A stretch of DNA of 64,000 bases, taken from NCBI RefSeq assembly GCF_030128875.1, contig NZ_CP124620.1:1736001-1800000 (forward strand), given 5' to 3'. Shown here in pieces: positions 26,764 through 36,053 of this stretch. The notes beneath the pieces are model-generated. The model searched no databases and was not told the origin of the DNA. It saw only the letters and a program-made list of their open reading frames with translations. Source of the stretch: Stenotrophomonas sp. BIO128-Bstrain (lineage in GTDB: Bacteria; Pseudomonadota; Gammaproteobacteria; Xanthomonadales; Xanthomonadaceae). A program made the position numbers and the translations under genes. Numbering within the stretch: position 1 is the stretch's first letter; every line of letters starts with the position of its first letter.

Positions 26764-28862
26764 GCGCGCAGCCGGCCGGCATGAACGCGCGCCGCGCGCT
26801 GGACATGATCCGCCACGGGCTGGGTGCCCCGCTGATCGTGCTGGCCCTGCTGGCGATGGTGGTGGTGCCGCTGGCACCGCCCGTGCTGGATGCGCTGTTC
26901 ACCTTCAACATCGCCATCTCGCTGATGGTGCTGCTGGCGGTGGTCTATGTGAAGCGCCCGCTGGACTTCACCATCTTCCCGATCGTGCTGCTGATCACCA
27001 CCATGCTGCGGCTGGCGCTGAACGTGGCCTCCACCCGCGTGATCCTGCTGCACGGCCAGAACGGCCACGAGGCCGCCGGCAAGGTGATCGCCTCGTTCGG
27101 CGAGTTCGTCATCGGCGGCAACTACGCGGTCGGCATCGTGGTCTTCGCGATCCTGACCATCATCAACTTCGTGGTGATCACCAAGGGCGCCGGCCGCGTG
27201 TCCGAAGTGACCGCACGCTTCATCCTCGATGCCATGCCCGGCAAGCAGATGGCGATCGACGCCGATCTCAACGCCGGTTTGCTGACGCGTGAAGAGGCCA
27301 AGGCCCGCCGCGAGGAGGTCCGTGAGGAAGCTGACTTCTACGGCGCAATGGACGGTGCCAGCAAGTTCATCCGCGGCGACGCGATCGCCGGCATCCTGAT
27401 CCTGTTCATCAACCTGGTCGGCGGCCTGGCGGTCGGCGTGCTGCAGCATGGCATGCCCTTCGGCGATGCCGCCGCGACCTACACCCTGCTCTCCATCGGT
27501 GACGGCCTGGTGGCCCAGCTGCCGGCCCTGCTGGTGTCCTCGGCGGTGGCCATGCTGGTCACCCGCGCCTCGCGCTCGCAGGACATGGCCCAGGCCATGA
27601 TGGGCCAGGTATTCGGCCAGTACCGCGCACTGACCATCGCCGCGGCGATCCTCGCAGTCGTCGGCCTGGTCCCGGGCATGCCCAACGTCGCCTTCTTGAC
27701 GCTGGCCGCGATCCTCGGCTTCATCGCCTGGAAGGCGTGGAAGAAGAGCACCGCCCAGGCCGCGGCGGCTGATTCCCCAGCCGCCAATCGCCCCGATACT
27801 CTCGGCCTGCCCGGTGCAGCGCCCTCGCCCACCGCCGAGCTGACCTGGGACGAACTGCGCCCGGTCGATCCGCTCGGCCTGGAAGTCGGCTACCGGCTGA
27901 TCCCGCTGGTGGACAAAAACCAGGGCGGCGAGCTGATGGCGCGGATCAAGGGCGTGCGCCGCAAGCTCACCCACGACATCGGCTTCCTGATTCCCTCGGT
28001 GCATATCCGCGACAACCTGGAACTGCCGGCGACCGCGTACCGCCTGCTGATCCACGGGGTGCCGGTGGCCACCGCGGAAATCCATCCCGACCGCGAACTC
28101 GCGCTGGACCCGGGCAGTGCGCTGGGCACGCTGGAAGGCATTGCCGGCAAGGACCCCGCCTTCGGCCTGGATGCCACCTGGATCCAGCCGCACCAGCGCG
28201 CCAATGCCGAATCGATGGGCTACACCGTGGTCGACCCGGCCACCGTGGTCGCCACCCATCTGTCGCACCTGATCCGCGAGCACGCCCCGGAGCTGCTCGG
28301 CCACGAGGAAGTGCAGCAGCTGCTGGCCAACCTGGCCAAGAGCGCCCCCAAGCTCGTCGAAGATCTGACGCCCAAGTCGCTGCCGCTGTCGGCCGTGGTG
28401 CGGGTATTGCAGAACCTGCTGATCGAGCGCATCCCGATCCGCCAGCTGCGCAAGATCGTCGAATCGTTGGTGGAAAGCGCGCCGACCAGCCAGGACCCGG
28501 CCGTGCTCACCGCTGCCGTACGCAACGCGCTGGGCCGTTTCATCGTGCAGGAGATCGCCGGGATGTCGCCGGAGCTGCCGGTGTTCACCCTCAACCCGCA
28601 ACTGGAACGGGTCTTGCAGGAGTCCACGCAGGGCAACGGCGCCGCGCTGGAACCCGGACTCGCCGAGCGACTGCATCAAAGCCTGGCCGAATGTGTCGGC
28701 AAGCAGGAAGCGAAGAACGAGCCCGCGGTCGTGCTGGTGCCTGGCCCGGTACGTGCGGCGCTGGCACGGCTGGTACGCCACAGCGTCCCCTCGCTGTCCG
28801 TACTCGCCTACAGCGAGGTGCCCGAGGACAAACGGTTGAAGCTGGTCGGCACGATCAGTTGA
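26760..28862 (+). CDS. flhA: Flagellar export gate protein FlhA
   Basis: A 700-residue FlhA. Seven to eight membrane helices fill the first ~330 residues. They include the strongly conserved block around residues 140-215 (KGAGRVSEVTARFILDAMPG, MAIDADLNAGLL, FYGAMDGASKFIRGDAIAG) that conducts protons. The large cytoplasmic domain (about 350-700) forms the nonameric ring that binds export chaperones. The GTG start overlaps flhB by four bases. An 83-149 base gap to flhF follows, depending on the flhF start chosen. Confidence 0.97.
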   Translation: MSAQPAGMNARRALDMIRHGLGAPLIVLALLAMVVVPLAPPVLDALFTFNIAISLMVLLAVVYVKRPLDFTIFPIVLLITTMLRLALNVASTRVILLHGQNGHEAAGKVIASFGEFVIGGNYAVGIVVFAILTIINFVVITKGAGRVSEVTARFILDAMPGKQMAIDADLNAGLLTREEAKARREEVREEADFYGAMDGASKFIRGDAIAGILILFINLVGGLAVGVLQHGMPFGDAAATYTLLSIGDGLVAQLPALLVSSAVAMLVTRASRSQDMAQAMMGQVFGQYRALTIAAAILAVVGLVPGMPNVAFLTLAAILGFIAWKAWKKSTAQAAAADSPAANRPDTLGLPGAAPSPTAELTWDELRPVDPLGLEVGYRLIPLVDKNQGGELMARIKGVRRKLTHDIGFLIPSVHIRDNLELPATAYRLLIHGVPVATAEIHPDRELALDPGSALGTLEGIAGKDPAFGLDATWIQPHQRANAESMGYTVVDPATVVATHLSHLIREHAPELLGHEEVQQLLANLAKSAPKLVEDLTPKSLPLSAVVRVLQNLLIERIPIRQLRKIVESLVESAPTSQDPAVLTAAVRNALGRFIVQEIAGMSPELPVFTLNPQLERVLQESTQGNGAALEPGLAERLHQSLAECVGKQEAKNEPAVVLVPGPVRAALARLVRHSVPSLSVLAYSEVPEDKRLKLVGTIS

Positions 28863-29011
28863 GCCGGACACCCGACGGTACCGCGACAGAAAACAGACAC
28901 CTCATTCGATTTCACCGCAGCAGGAAATAAAGGGACTCCCTGACCGTGCAGACCACCGACAACCAGCGTTTCCCTTCCACGACTCCGCCGCCACAGTCCC
29001 GGTACCACAGC

Positions 29012-30742
29012 ATGAAAATCAAACGCTTCGTCGCCTCCGATATGCGCTCGGCCATGAACCTGGTGCGCAAGGAACACGGACCGGACGCAGTGATCCTGTC
29101 CAACCGCCGGATCGAGGAAGGTGTCGAAATCGTGGCGGCGGCCAACTATGACGAAAGCGCCGTGCAGCGTGCGCTGGAAGCGGCCCGCAAGGACGTGGCC
29201 CCACCGCCGGTGCCGCGCCCGCGCAGCGCCGCCGATGCCGTGATCGCCGCCGTGACCCGCCGCAGGGCCCCGGTCGCCGCGCCCGAGCCGGTGGCCGCGA
29301 CCACCTCGGCCGTCGCCGCGCTGGCCCGCGCCGCCGTCGGCGCCACCGGTCGCACCCTGGATACCGCCAACGAGATCGTGCCGCCGCCGGGCAGCAGCGG
29401 CTTCGCCGCCACCCTGGCCCGTGCCAGCGTCGGCCCGGCCGTCAACGAACCGTCGCTGCCGGAGCAGATCTTCGCGCCGTTCAATGTCGAGCAGGCCGCG
29501 GCCGCGTCGCCAGCGCTGCTGCAGCCTGAGCCGCTTGTCGCCGAGCCCACCGTGGCGGCCGTGAACCCGCCGATCAACCGCGCGCGCTTCGTCATCGACC
29601 CGCCGATGGACGACGAACCGCACTTCCAGATGCACGTGCCGGCCGCCGCCGTGGCGATGCCGCCGCTGCCGGTCAGCGTCACCGTGCCGCCGGCCCTGCC
29701 TGCGGCCGAGAGCGTCGTGGCAGCGCCGGACACGGCCGCCCAAGCGCGTGCCGAAAACCCGGCGCCCGCCGTTGTCGCCGAACCGGCGCAGGCCCAGCCC
29801 CAGCCGGCCGCCGAACTGGTGGTGGTGCAGCGTGATGACGAAGAGATCCGCCAGCTGCGTCACGAAGTGGCCGGCATGCGCCATGTCATCGAGCGCGAGA
29901 TGAACCGCTTCACCGACGAGCGCCTGCGCGGCTCGCCGGTCCGCGCTGCCGCACTGGACCTGATGGACGAGTACGGCTTCGATGCCGGCATCAGTCGCGA
30001 CGTGGCCATGCAGATTCCGCTGGACACCGAAGCCCACCGTGGCCGCGGGCTGATGCTCGGCCTGCTCTCCAAAAAGCTGCCGATCGCCCCGGTCGACCCG
30101 CTCGAAGCTGGCGGCGTGATCGCCCTGGTCGGCCCCACCGGTGCCGGCAAGACCACCACCATCGCCAAGCTGGCCTCGCGCTTCGCCGAGGCGCATGCGG
30201 CCCGCGATGTCGCCCTGGTCACCACCGATACCGGCCGCATCGGCGCCCGCGAGCAGCTGTACGGCTTCGGCCGGCAGCTCGGCATCGCGGTCCATGAGGC
30301 CAGCAGCGGCAGCGATCTGAACCAACTGCTGGAGCGCCTGAAGGACTACAAGCTGGTCCTGATCGACACCGCGGGCCTGGGCCCGCGTGACCGCGCCCTG
30401 GCCGCCCAGCTGCAGTGGCTGCGCGCGGCCCAGCAGATCCGCACCCTGCTGGTGCTGCCGGCCAACACCAGCTTCGGCGACATGGACGAGGTGGTCCGCC
30501 GCTTCAGCGCCGCCAACCCGCAGGGCGTGGTGCTGAGCAAGCTGGACGAGACCGGCCGCTTCGGCAGCGCCCTGTCGGTGGCCGTGGACCACCGCCTGCC
30601 GATCACCTGGGTCACCGATGGCCAGGACGTTCCTGAAGACCTGCACCGTGCCAGTGCGGCCAATCTTGTACTTCGCCTTGAAGATTTGCGCCGCGCGGCC
30701 GATATGCCCTGCAACCCGGAGTTGAACCATGCCGTCGCGTGA
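29012..30742 (+). CDS. flhF: Flagellar placement GTPase FlhF
   Basis: A 576-residue SRP-type GTPase that recruits the first flagellar parts to the cell pole. The N-terminal B domain (MKIKRFVASDMRSAMNLVRKEHGPDAVIL) is followed by a long Ala/Pro-rich linker (about 65-285). The NG domain then has the P-loop GPTGAGKT (374-381), VTTDTGRIGAREQL and LIDTAGLGPRD. I start it at ATG 29012 because family members begin MKIKRF. An in-frame GTG at 28946 has a better Shine-Dalgarno (AGGGA 28931-28935) and would add 22 residues. It overlaps flhG by 14 bases. Confidence 0.92.
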   Translation: MKIKRFVASDMRSAMNLVRKEHGPDAVILSNRRIEEGVEIVAAANYDESAVQRALEAARKDVAPPPVPRPRSAADAVIAAVTRRRAPVAAPEPVAATTSAVAALARAAVGATGRTLDTANEIVPPPGSSGFAATLARASVGPAVNEPSLPEQIFAPFNVEQAAAASPALLQPEPLVAEPTVAAVNPPINRARFVIDPPMDDEPHFQMHVPAAAVAMPPLPVSVTVPPALPAAESVVAAPDTAAQARAENPAPAVVAEPAQAQPQPAAELVVVQRDDEEIRQLRHEVAGMRHVIEREMNRFTDERLRGSPVRAAALDLMDEYGFDAGISRDVAMQIPLDTEAHRGRGLMLGLLSKKLPIAPVDPLEAGGVIALVGPTGAGKTTTIAKLASRFAEAHAARDVALVTTDTGRIGAREQLYGFGRQLGIAVHEASSGSDLNQLLERLKDYKLVLIDTAGLGPRDRALAAQLQWLRAAQQIRTLLVLPANTSFGDMDEVVRRFSAANPQGVVLSKLDETGRFGSALSVAVDHRLPITWVTDGQDVPEDLHRASAANLVLRLEDLRRAADMPCNPELNHAVA

Positions 30743-31616
30743 GTACGCCAAGCTGACCAAGACCTTCCCGTTGTCGGCTACCCGAAGCCAGCCGCTGGGC
30801 CCGGTCCGCACCATCGCCGTCACCGGCGGCAAGGGCGGCGTGGGCAAAACGAACGTTTCGGCCAATCTGGCCGTGGCGCTGGCAGACATGGGCAAACGCA
30901 CGCTGCTGCTGGACGCCGACCTCGGCCTGGCCAACATCGATGTGATCCTGGGCCTGCAGCCGAAGGTGACCCTGGCCGACCTGGTCGCCGGGCGCTGCAC
31001 GCTGGAAGAAGTGATCATGGAAGGCCCCGGTGGCGTGCTGGTGGTCCCGGCCGCCTCCGGCCGCCGTCACATGGCCGAACTGCAGCCGGCCGAACACGTC
31101 GGCCTGGTCAATGTGTTCTCCGAGCTCGAGCGCGAGCTGGACATCATGATCGTGGACACCGCCGCCGGCATCACCGATGGCGTGCTCACCTTCTGCCAGG
31201 CCGCGCAGGACACCGTGGTGGTGGTCTGCGACGAGCCGGCCTCGATCACCGATGCCTACGCCCTGATCAAGGTGCTCTCGCGCGAGCGCGGCGTGGACCG
31301 GATCCAGGTGGTGGCCAACATGGTCCGCGACCCGAACGAAGGCCGCGTGCTGTACGAGAAGCTATCCCGCGTGTGCGAGAAGTTCCTCGCCGATGTCTCG
31401 CTGAACTACCTGGGCTGCGTGCCGCAGGATGACTGGCTGCGCCTGTCGGTGCAGCGCCAGCAGCCGGTGGTGAAGGCCTACCCCTCCAGCCCGGCGGCCC
31501 TGGCGCTGACCGAGATCGCGCGCCGCACCGCCCGCTGGCAGGCCCCGACCGAGCCGCGTGGCGGGGTCGAGTTCTTCCTGGAACGCATCCTCAAGCAACG
31601 CGGGGTGACGGTATGA
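30729..31616 (+). CDS. flhG: Flagellar number regulator FlhG/FleN (MinD-like ATPase)
   Basis: A 295-residue MinD/ParA-type ATPase with deviant Walker A GGKGGVGKTN, LLLDADLGLANIDVILGL and MIVDTAAGITDGVL. FlhG limits polar flagella to one by acting on FlhF and, in Pseudomonas, by antagonising FleQ. The amphipathic C-terminal helix for membrane binding (VEFFLERILKQRG) is present. The N-terminal DQAxxLR-type activation motif known from other FlhG proteins is not clear here (SREYAKLTKTF instead). The stop overlaps fliA (ATGA). Confidence 0.95.
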   Translation: MPSREYAKLTKTFPLSATRSQPLGPVRTIAVTGGKGGVGKTNVSANLAVALADMGKRTLLLDADLGLANIDVILGLQPKVTLADLVAGRCTLEEVIMEGPGGVLVVPAASGRRHMAELQPAEHVGLVNVFSELERELDIMIVDTAAGITDGVLTFCQAAQDTVVVVCDEPASITDAYALIKVLSRERGVDRIQVVANMVRDPNEGRVLYEKLSRVCEKFLADVSLNYLGCVPQDDWLRLSVQRQQPVVKAYPSSPAALALTEIARRTARWQAPTEPRGGVEFFLERILKQRGVTV

Positions 31617-32359
31617 AGGGCGCAGCACAATACAAAGAGGTCCAGCGGACCGCGGCCAACGAGTGCATTGCCCAGCACTCGGACCTGGTCCGGCGGATCG
31701 CCCACCATCTTGCCGCGCGCCTGCCGGCGAGCGTGGAAGTGGACGACCTGATCCAGGCCGGCATGATGGGCCTGATCGAGGCCTCGCGCAGCTACGACGC
31801 CGACCAGGGCGCCTCCTTCGAGACCTACGCCTCGATCCGCATCCGCGGTTCGATGATCGACGAGATCCGCCGGGGCGACTGGGTGCCGCGCTCGGTCCAC
31901 CGCCGGGCCCGGGATGCCGCCGCCACCATCCGTCGCCTCGAGCAGAGCACCGGCCGCGCCGCCAGCGCCACCGAAGTGGCGGCCGCGATGGACATGCCGC
32001 TGCCGGATTACCTGCGGCTGATGGAAGACGCCTCGCGCGGCCAGGTGCTGAGCCTGGAATCGCGGATCGAAGACCAGGGCGAGCTCGACACCGTCGCCCA
32101 GGGCGGCCCAACCCCGCAGCAGGTGCTGGAACGCGGCGAGTTCGGGCGCGAGCTGGGCAACGCGATCGGCCTGCTGCCCGAGCGCGAACAGCTGGTCCTG
32201 TCGCTGTACTACGAGCAGGAACTGAACCTGAAAGAGATCGGCGCCGTACTGGGTGTGAGCGAATCGCGCGTGTGCCAGATCCATGGCCAGGCCGTGCTGC
32301 GCCTGCGGGGCCGGCTGAAGATCTTCGAGGCGGCAGACGCCGGCCTCGAGAACCATTGA
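31613..32359 (+). CDS. fliA: Flagellar sigma factor FliA (sigma-28)
   Basis: A 248-residue sigma-28 with region 2 ([41 protein letters not shown], then [20 protein letters not shown]), a short region 3 and region 4 ([40 protein letters not shown]). It directs late flagellar and chemotaxis genes. At least seven candidate sigma-28 promoters lie downstream in this window. It overlaps flhG upstream and is followed by cheY. Confidence 0.97.
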   Translation: MKGAAQYKEVQRTAANECIAQHSDLVRRIAHHLAARLPASVEVDDLIQAGMMGLIEASRSYDADQGASFETYASIRIRGSMIDEIRRGDWVPRSVHRRARDAAATIRRLEQSTGRAASATEVAAAMDMPLPDYLRLMEDASRGQVLSLESRIEDQGELDTVAQGGPTPQQVLERGEFGRELGNAIGLLPEREQLVLSLYYEQELNLKEIGAVLGVSESRVCQIHGQAVLRLRGRLKIFEAADAGLENH

Positions 32360-32375
32360 AATCGAGGAAAGTGCT

Positions 32376-32768
32376 TTGAACAAGAACATGCGTATCCTGA
32401 TCGTCGACGACTTCTCGACCATGCGTCGTATCGTCAAGAACCTGCTGGGCGATCTGGGCTTCACCAATACGGCCGAAGCCGAGGACGGGCATGCCGCGCT
32501 GGCGATGTTGCAGAGCCAGCCGTTCGATTTCGTGGTCACCGACTGGAACATGCCGGTGATGACCGGCATCGACCTGCTCAAGGCCGTGCGTGCCGATGCC
32601 AAGCTCAAGACCCTGCCGGTGCTGATGGTGACCGCCGAAGCCAAGCGCGAGCAGATCATCGAAGCGGCCCAGGCCGGCGTGAACGGCTACATCATCAAGC
32701 CCTTCACCGCGCAGACGCTGGAAGAGAAGCTCGGCAAGATCTTCGAACGCCTGGCAGCGAGCGCCTGA
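32376..32768 (+). CDS. cheY: Chemotaxis response regulator CheY (cluster 1)
   Basis: A 130-residue single-domain receiver. The acidic pair is Asp11-Asp12, the phospho-acceptor Asp56 (TDWNMP) and the conserved Lys lies in IIKPFT. Sequence and position before cheZ mark it as the CheY that binds FliM and reverses the motor. The start is TTG 32376 with Shine-Dalgarno GAGGA (32364-32368); the stop shares one base with the cheZ start. Confidence 0.95.
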   Translation: MNKNMRILIVDDFSTMRRIVKNLLGDLGFTNTAEAEDGHAALAMLQSQPFDFVVTDWNMPVMTGIDLLKAVRADAKLKTLPVLMVTAEAKREQIIEAAQAGVNGYIIKPFTAQTLEEKLGKIFERLAASA

Positions 32769-33382
32769 TGGAGACCCTGAGCGACAAATCCGCGCTGGTG
32801 CAGCGCCTGCAGGATGCCCTGGCCGCGCTGGAAACTGGCGACGAAGCCGGCTGGCGCCGGGAAATCGACGCCCTCGCCGCGCTGCGCACGCAGCCGATGA
32901 TGGCCGGCCTGAACCGCCTGGCCCGCGAACTCGGCCAGGCCCTGGGCGAGCTGCCCAGCCTGCCCAGCGAAGCCGGCGAACTGGATGACGCCTGCGCGCG
33001 CCTGGACCACGTGGTGGCGATGACCGAACAGGCCACCCACCGCACGCTGGACCTGGCCGAGGAGTGTCGCTCGCTCACCGAACAGCTGCGCGCCAACGGG
33101 TTGACGCCCGACCAGGGCCAACAGCTCGACCGGATCCGCCACAATCTCACCGAAATCGCGCTGACGCAGAGCTACCAGGACCTCACCGGCCAGATCATCC
33201 GCCGCGTGGTGGGGATCGTGCGCCGCGTGCATGAAGGTTTCGGTGCGCTCGGTCTGCCGCCACAGGAAGACGAGAAGAAGCGCGACAACAACGGCCTGGC
33301 CGGCCCGGCCGTGAGCGGCCTGGATCGCCATGCGGTGTCACAGAACGACGCCGACGACCTGCTCTCGGACCTGGGACTGTAA
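32768..33382 (+). CDS. cheZ: CheY-P phosphatase CheZ
   Basis: A 204-residue helical CheZ. The catalytic Gln region is recognisable in SYQDLTGQIIRRVVGI. The last helix SQNDADDLLSDLGL (191-204) is the CheY-tethering peptide, corresponding to the C-terminus of E. coli CheZ. It removes phosphate from CheY to end the signal. cheA follows five bases after the stop. Confidence 0.94.
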   Translation: METLSDKSALVQRLQDALAALETGDEAGWRREIDALAALRTQPMMAGLNRLARELGQALGELPSLPSEAGELDDACARLDHVVAMTEQATHRTLDLAEECRSLTEQLRANGLTPDQGQQLDRIRHNLTEIALTQSYQDLTGQIIRRVVGIVRRVHEGFGALGLPPQEDEKKRDNNGLAGPAVSGLDRHAVSQNDADDLLSDLGL

Positions 33383-33387
33383 CGATC

Positions 33388-35232
33388 ATGAGTGCTGTTC
33401 CAGACGATATCGCTGCCGACTTCATCCTCGAGGCCCAGGAAATCCTGGACCGCGTCGGCGAACAGCTGGTGTCGCTGGAGCAGGCGCCCCAGGACGCCGA
33501 CCAGCTCAATGCCGTGTTCCGCGGCTTCCACACGCTCAAGGGCGGTGCCGGCTTCCTCGGCATCCAGGCGATGGTCGAACTGTGCCACGCGGCCGAGGAA
33601 ACCCTCGGCATGGCGCGTTCGGGCCAGGCCACGCTGCAGGCGCACCACTTCGATGCGGCCCAGCAGTCGCTGGACTACCTGCAGTCGATGCTGGATTCGG
33701 TCTCGGCCGGAACCGAGCCGGGCTATGCCCCGCCGGAACTGATCGCCCAGTTCGACGTCAACGGTCCGGCCACCCCGACACCCCCGGCTGCCGCCAGCGC
33801 CGGCAGCGGCGGTGGCGAGCTGATCACCGATGATGAGTTCGAAGCACTGCTCGACCAGCTGCATGGCGGCGCCGCGCCGACCGCGGTGGCCGTGTCGAAG
33901 AAGGACGACGGCCTGATTGGCGAAGACGAGTTCGAAGCCCTGCTTGACCAGCTGCATGGCGGCGCCGTTCCCGGTGCCAAGGCCATTGCCGCTGCGCCCG
34001 TGCCTGCAGCGCCCCCGCGCGCCGTGGCCGCCCCGGCGGCGCCGAACGCCAAGCCGGCCCCGGCCAAACCGGTCGCCGAAGCCGAACACACCGTGCGCGT
34101 GGATACCAAGCGCCTGGATGCGATCGTCAACCTGATCGGCGAGCTGGTGCTCTCGCGCAACCGCCTCAAGACCCTGCGTGCGCGCCTGCACGATGAAGAA
34201 CTCGACCGCGCGGTGTCCACGCTGGACATCGCCACCGCGCGCCTGCAGTCGGCGGTCATGCGTACCCGCATGCAGCCGGTCGGCAAGGTGTTCTCGCGCT
34301 TCCCCAAGGTGGCCCGCGATGTCGCACGCTCGCTGAAGAAGGAAGTCGAGCTGGAACTGATCGGCGCCGAAACCGAACTGGACCGCAACCTGGTCGAAGC
34401 ACTGGCCGATCCGCTGGTGCATCTGGTCCGCAACGCGATCGACCACGGCGTGGAAATGCCGGAGCTGCGTGAAGCCCAGGGCAAACCGCGCAGCGGCCAC
34501 GTGCGCCTGTCGGCCCAGCAGGAAGGCGACTACGTCAGCATCGAGGTGCAGGACGATGGTGCCGGCATCGATCCCGAACGCCTGCGCCAGAAGGCGCGCG
34601 AGAAAGGCTTGATCGATCCGGAAGCGGCGGCTCGCCTGAGCAGCGAAGAATGCCTGCACCTGGTGTTCCTGCCCGGCTTTTCGACCAAACAGCAGGTCAC
34701 CGACATCTCCGGCCGCGGCGTGGGCATGGACGTGGTCCAGTCGCGCATCCGCGAGCTGAGCGGCCAGATCCAGATCCAGTCCGAACTGGGCCGTGGCAGC
34801 CGCTTCATGATCCGCGTGCCGCTCACCCTGGCGATCCTGCCCACCCTGCTGGTGCAGGCCGGCGAAGACGTCTACGCCCTGCCCCTGGCCCGCGTGATGG
34901 AGGTGCTGCATGCGCCCAACAGCTCGCTGGGCTGGTTCGATGGCCGCGCCGTGCTGGACCGCAAGTCGCACACGCTGGCCCTGGTCGATCTGCGCCACTG
35001 GCTGGATGTGGAGCCGATGCCCTCCTCGCTGCTGACCATCGTGGTGCTGCAGGCCGGCGAAGCCCGCTTCGGCCTGGTGGTCGACCAGGTGCGCGGCCGC
35101 GAGGAAGTGGTGATCAAACCCCTGCCCAAGGCGCTACGTGGCCTGCGCGGCTATGCCGGTGCCACCCTGATCGGCGATGGCCGGATGGCGCTGATCCTGG
35201 ACGTGGATGGACTGCGCACCCACCACGATTGA
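33388..35232 (+). CDS. cheA: Chemotaxis histidine kinase CheA (cluster 1)
   Basis: A 614-residue CheA. The P1 domain has phospho-His48 in FHTLKGGAGFLG. Instead of a standard P2 domain, the linker carries two near-identical acidic helices, ITDDEFEALLDQLHGG (146-161) and IGEDEFEALLDQLHGG (177-192). They resemble the CheY-binding peptide of FliM. P3 dimerisation, the P4 ATPase (HLVRNAIDHGVE, DDGAGIDPE, GRGVGMDVV) and a P5 CheW-like domain follow. It stands with cheY and cheZ in the flhF-fliA transcript and presumably controls the flagellar motor directly. Confidence 0.95.
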   Translation: MSAVPDDIAADFILEAQEILDRVGEQLVSLEQAPQDADQLNAVFRGFHTLKGGAGFLGIQAMVELCHAAEETLGMARSGQATLQAHHFDAAQQSLDYLQSMLDSVSAGTEPGYAPPELIAQFDVNGPATPTPPAAASAGSGGGELITDDEFEALLDQLHGGAAPTAVAVSKKDDGLIGEDEFEALLDQLHGGAVPGAKAIAAAPVPAAPPRAVAAPAAPNAKPAPAKPVAEAEHTVRVDTKRLDAIVNLIGELVLSRNRLKTLRARLHDEELDRAVSTLDIATARLQSAVMRTRMQPVGKVFSRFPKVARDVARSLKKEVELELIGAETELDRNLVEALADPLVHLVRNAIDHGVEMPELREAQGKPRSGHVRLSAQQEGDYVSIEVQDDGAGIDPERLRQKAREKGLIDPEAAARLSSEECLHLVFLPGFSTKQQVTDISGRGVGMDVVQSRIRELSGQIQIQSELGRGSRFMIRVPLTLAILPTLLVQAGEDVYALPLARVMEVLHAPNSSLGWFDGRAVLDRKSHTLALVDLRHWLDVEPMPSSLLTIVVLQAGEARFGLVVDQVRGREEVVIKPLPKALRGLRGYAGATLIGDGRMALILDVDGLRTHHD

Positions 35233-35277
35233 CCGCGTGAAAGTGTGACTGCCGCATCACTGGATTCCTTCGGCGTC

Positions 35278-35304
35278 TCAAGTCCCATTCATACAAGCCG
35301 ATAA
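35278..35304 (+). promoter_or_regulatory. Sigma-28 promoter for motC
   Basis: TCAAGTCC-N11-GCCGATAA has a perfect -10 and correct spacing. The -10 ends only seven bases before the motC ATG (35312), so the transcript would start at or next to the start codon. Confidence 0.88.
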
Positions 35305-35311
35305 CGGAGCC

Positions 35312-36052
35312 ATGGACAGACTCAGCCTCATTGGACTATTCCTCGCGTTGGCCTCGCTGGTCGGCGGCAGCATCCTCAAGGGAGCCGGTCTGGCGTCGCT
35401 GTGGTCGCCGGCCGCCTTCGTGATCGTCATCGTCGGCACCATCGCCGCGATCCTGCTGCACACCTCGCCGGCAGTCTTCAAGCATGCGTTCAAGATCGTG
35501 CGCTGGGTGATCCGGCCGCCGAGCAGTGACCGTCGCCAGTTGATCCAGCAGATCGTGGAATGGAGCAACATCGCACGCCGCCAGGGCCTGCTCGGCCTGG
35601 AAGCGCAGGTGGATGCGCAGGACGATCCGTTCCTGCGCAAAGGCCTGCAGCTGCTGGTGGACGGCGTGGAGCCGGAGACCATCCGGCACATGATGGAAAT
35701 TGAACTGAGCAGCCAGGAAAGCCAGGACCTGGCCGCCTCCAAGGTGTTCGAGGGCATGGGCATCTACGCCCCGACCCTGGGCATCATCGGCGCCGTGCTC
35801 GGCCTGATCGCGGTGATGAAGAACCTGGCCGACCCGAGCAAGCTCGGGCATGGCATCGCCGCGGCGTTCACCGCCACCATCTACGGCATCGCCTCGGCCA
35901 ACCTGCTGTTCCTGCCGGTCTCGGCCAAGCTCAAGAGCGTGATCCATCACAACAGCCGCGACCGCGAGATGATCATCGAAGGGCTGATCTCCATCGCCCA
36001 GGGCGAGAACCCGCGCAACATCGAAACCAACCTGTCCGGGTTCCTGCACTGA
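35312..36052 (+). CDS. motC: Flagellar stator protein MotC (MotA/PomA type)
   Basis: A 246-residue stator ring protein with four membrane helices. TM1-2 are at the N-terminus (MDRLSLIGLFLALASLVGG; SPAAFVIVIVGTIAAILL) and TM3-4 follow the large cytoplasmic loop (about 155-215, GIYAPTLGIIGAVLGLIAVMKNL, GIAAAFTATIYGIASANLLFLP). It forms the ion channel with MotD and pushes on FliG. The pair motC-motD next to cheA and a parA gene is the arrangement seen in Pseudomonas and Xanthomonas, usually in addition to a separate motAB. Confidence 0.95.
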   Translation: MDRLSLIGLFLALASLVGGSILKGAGLASLWSPAAFVIVIVGTIAAILLHTSPAVFKHAFKIVRWVIRPPSSDRRQLIQQIVEWSNIARRQGLLGLEAQVDAQDDPFLRKGLQLLVDGVEPETIRHMMEIELSSQESQDLAASKVFEGMGIYAPTLGIIGAVLGLIAVMKNLADPSKLGHGIAAAFTATIYGIASANLLFLPVSAKLKSVIHHNSRDREMIIEGLISIAQGENPRNIETNLSGFLH

Positions 36053-36053
36053 C

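Noticed and set aside
33823..33963. DNA direct repeat or CRISPR-like unit in cheA
   Set aside because: There are only two copies, in frame, explained by a duplicated peptide motif.
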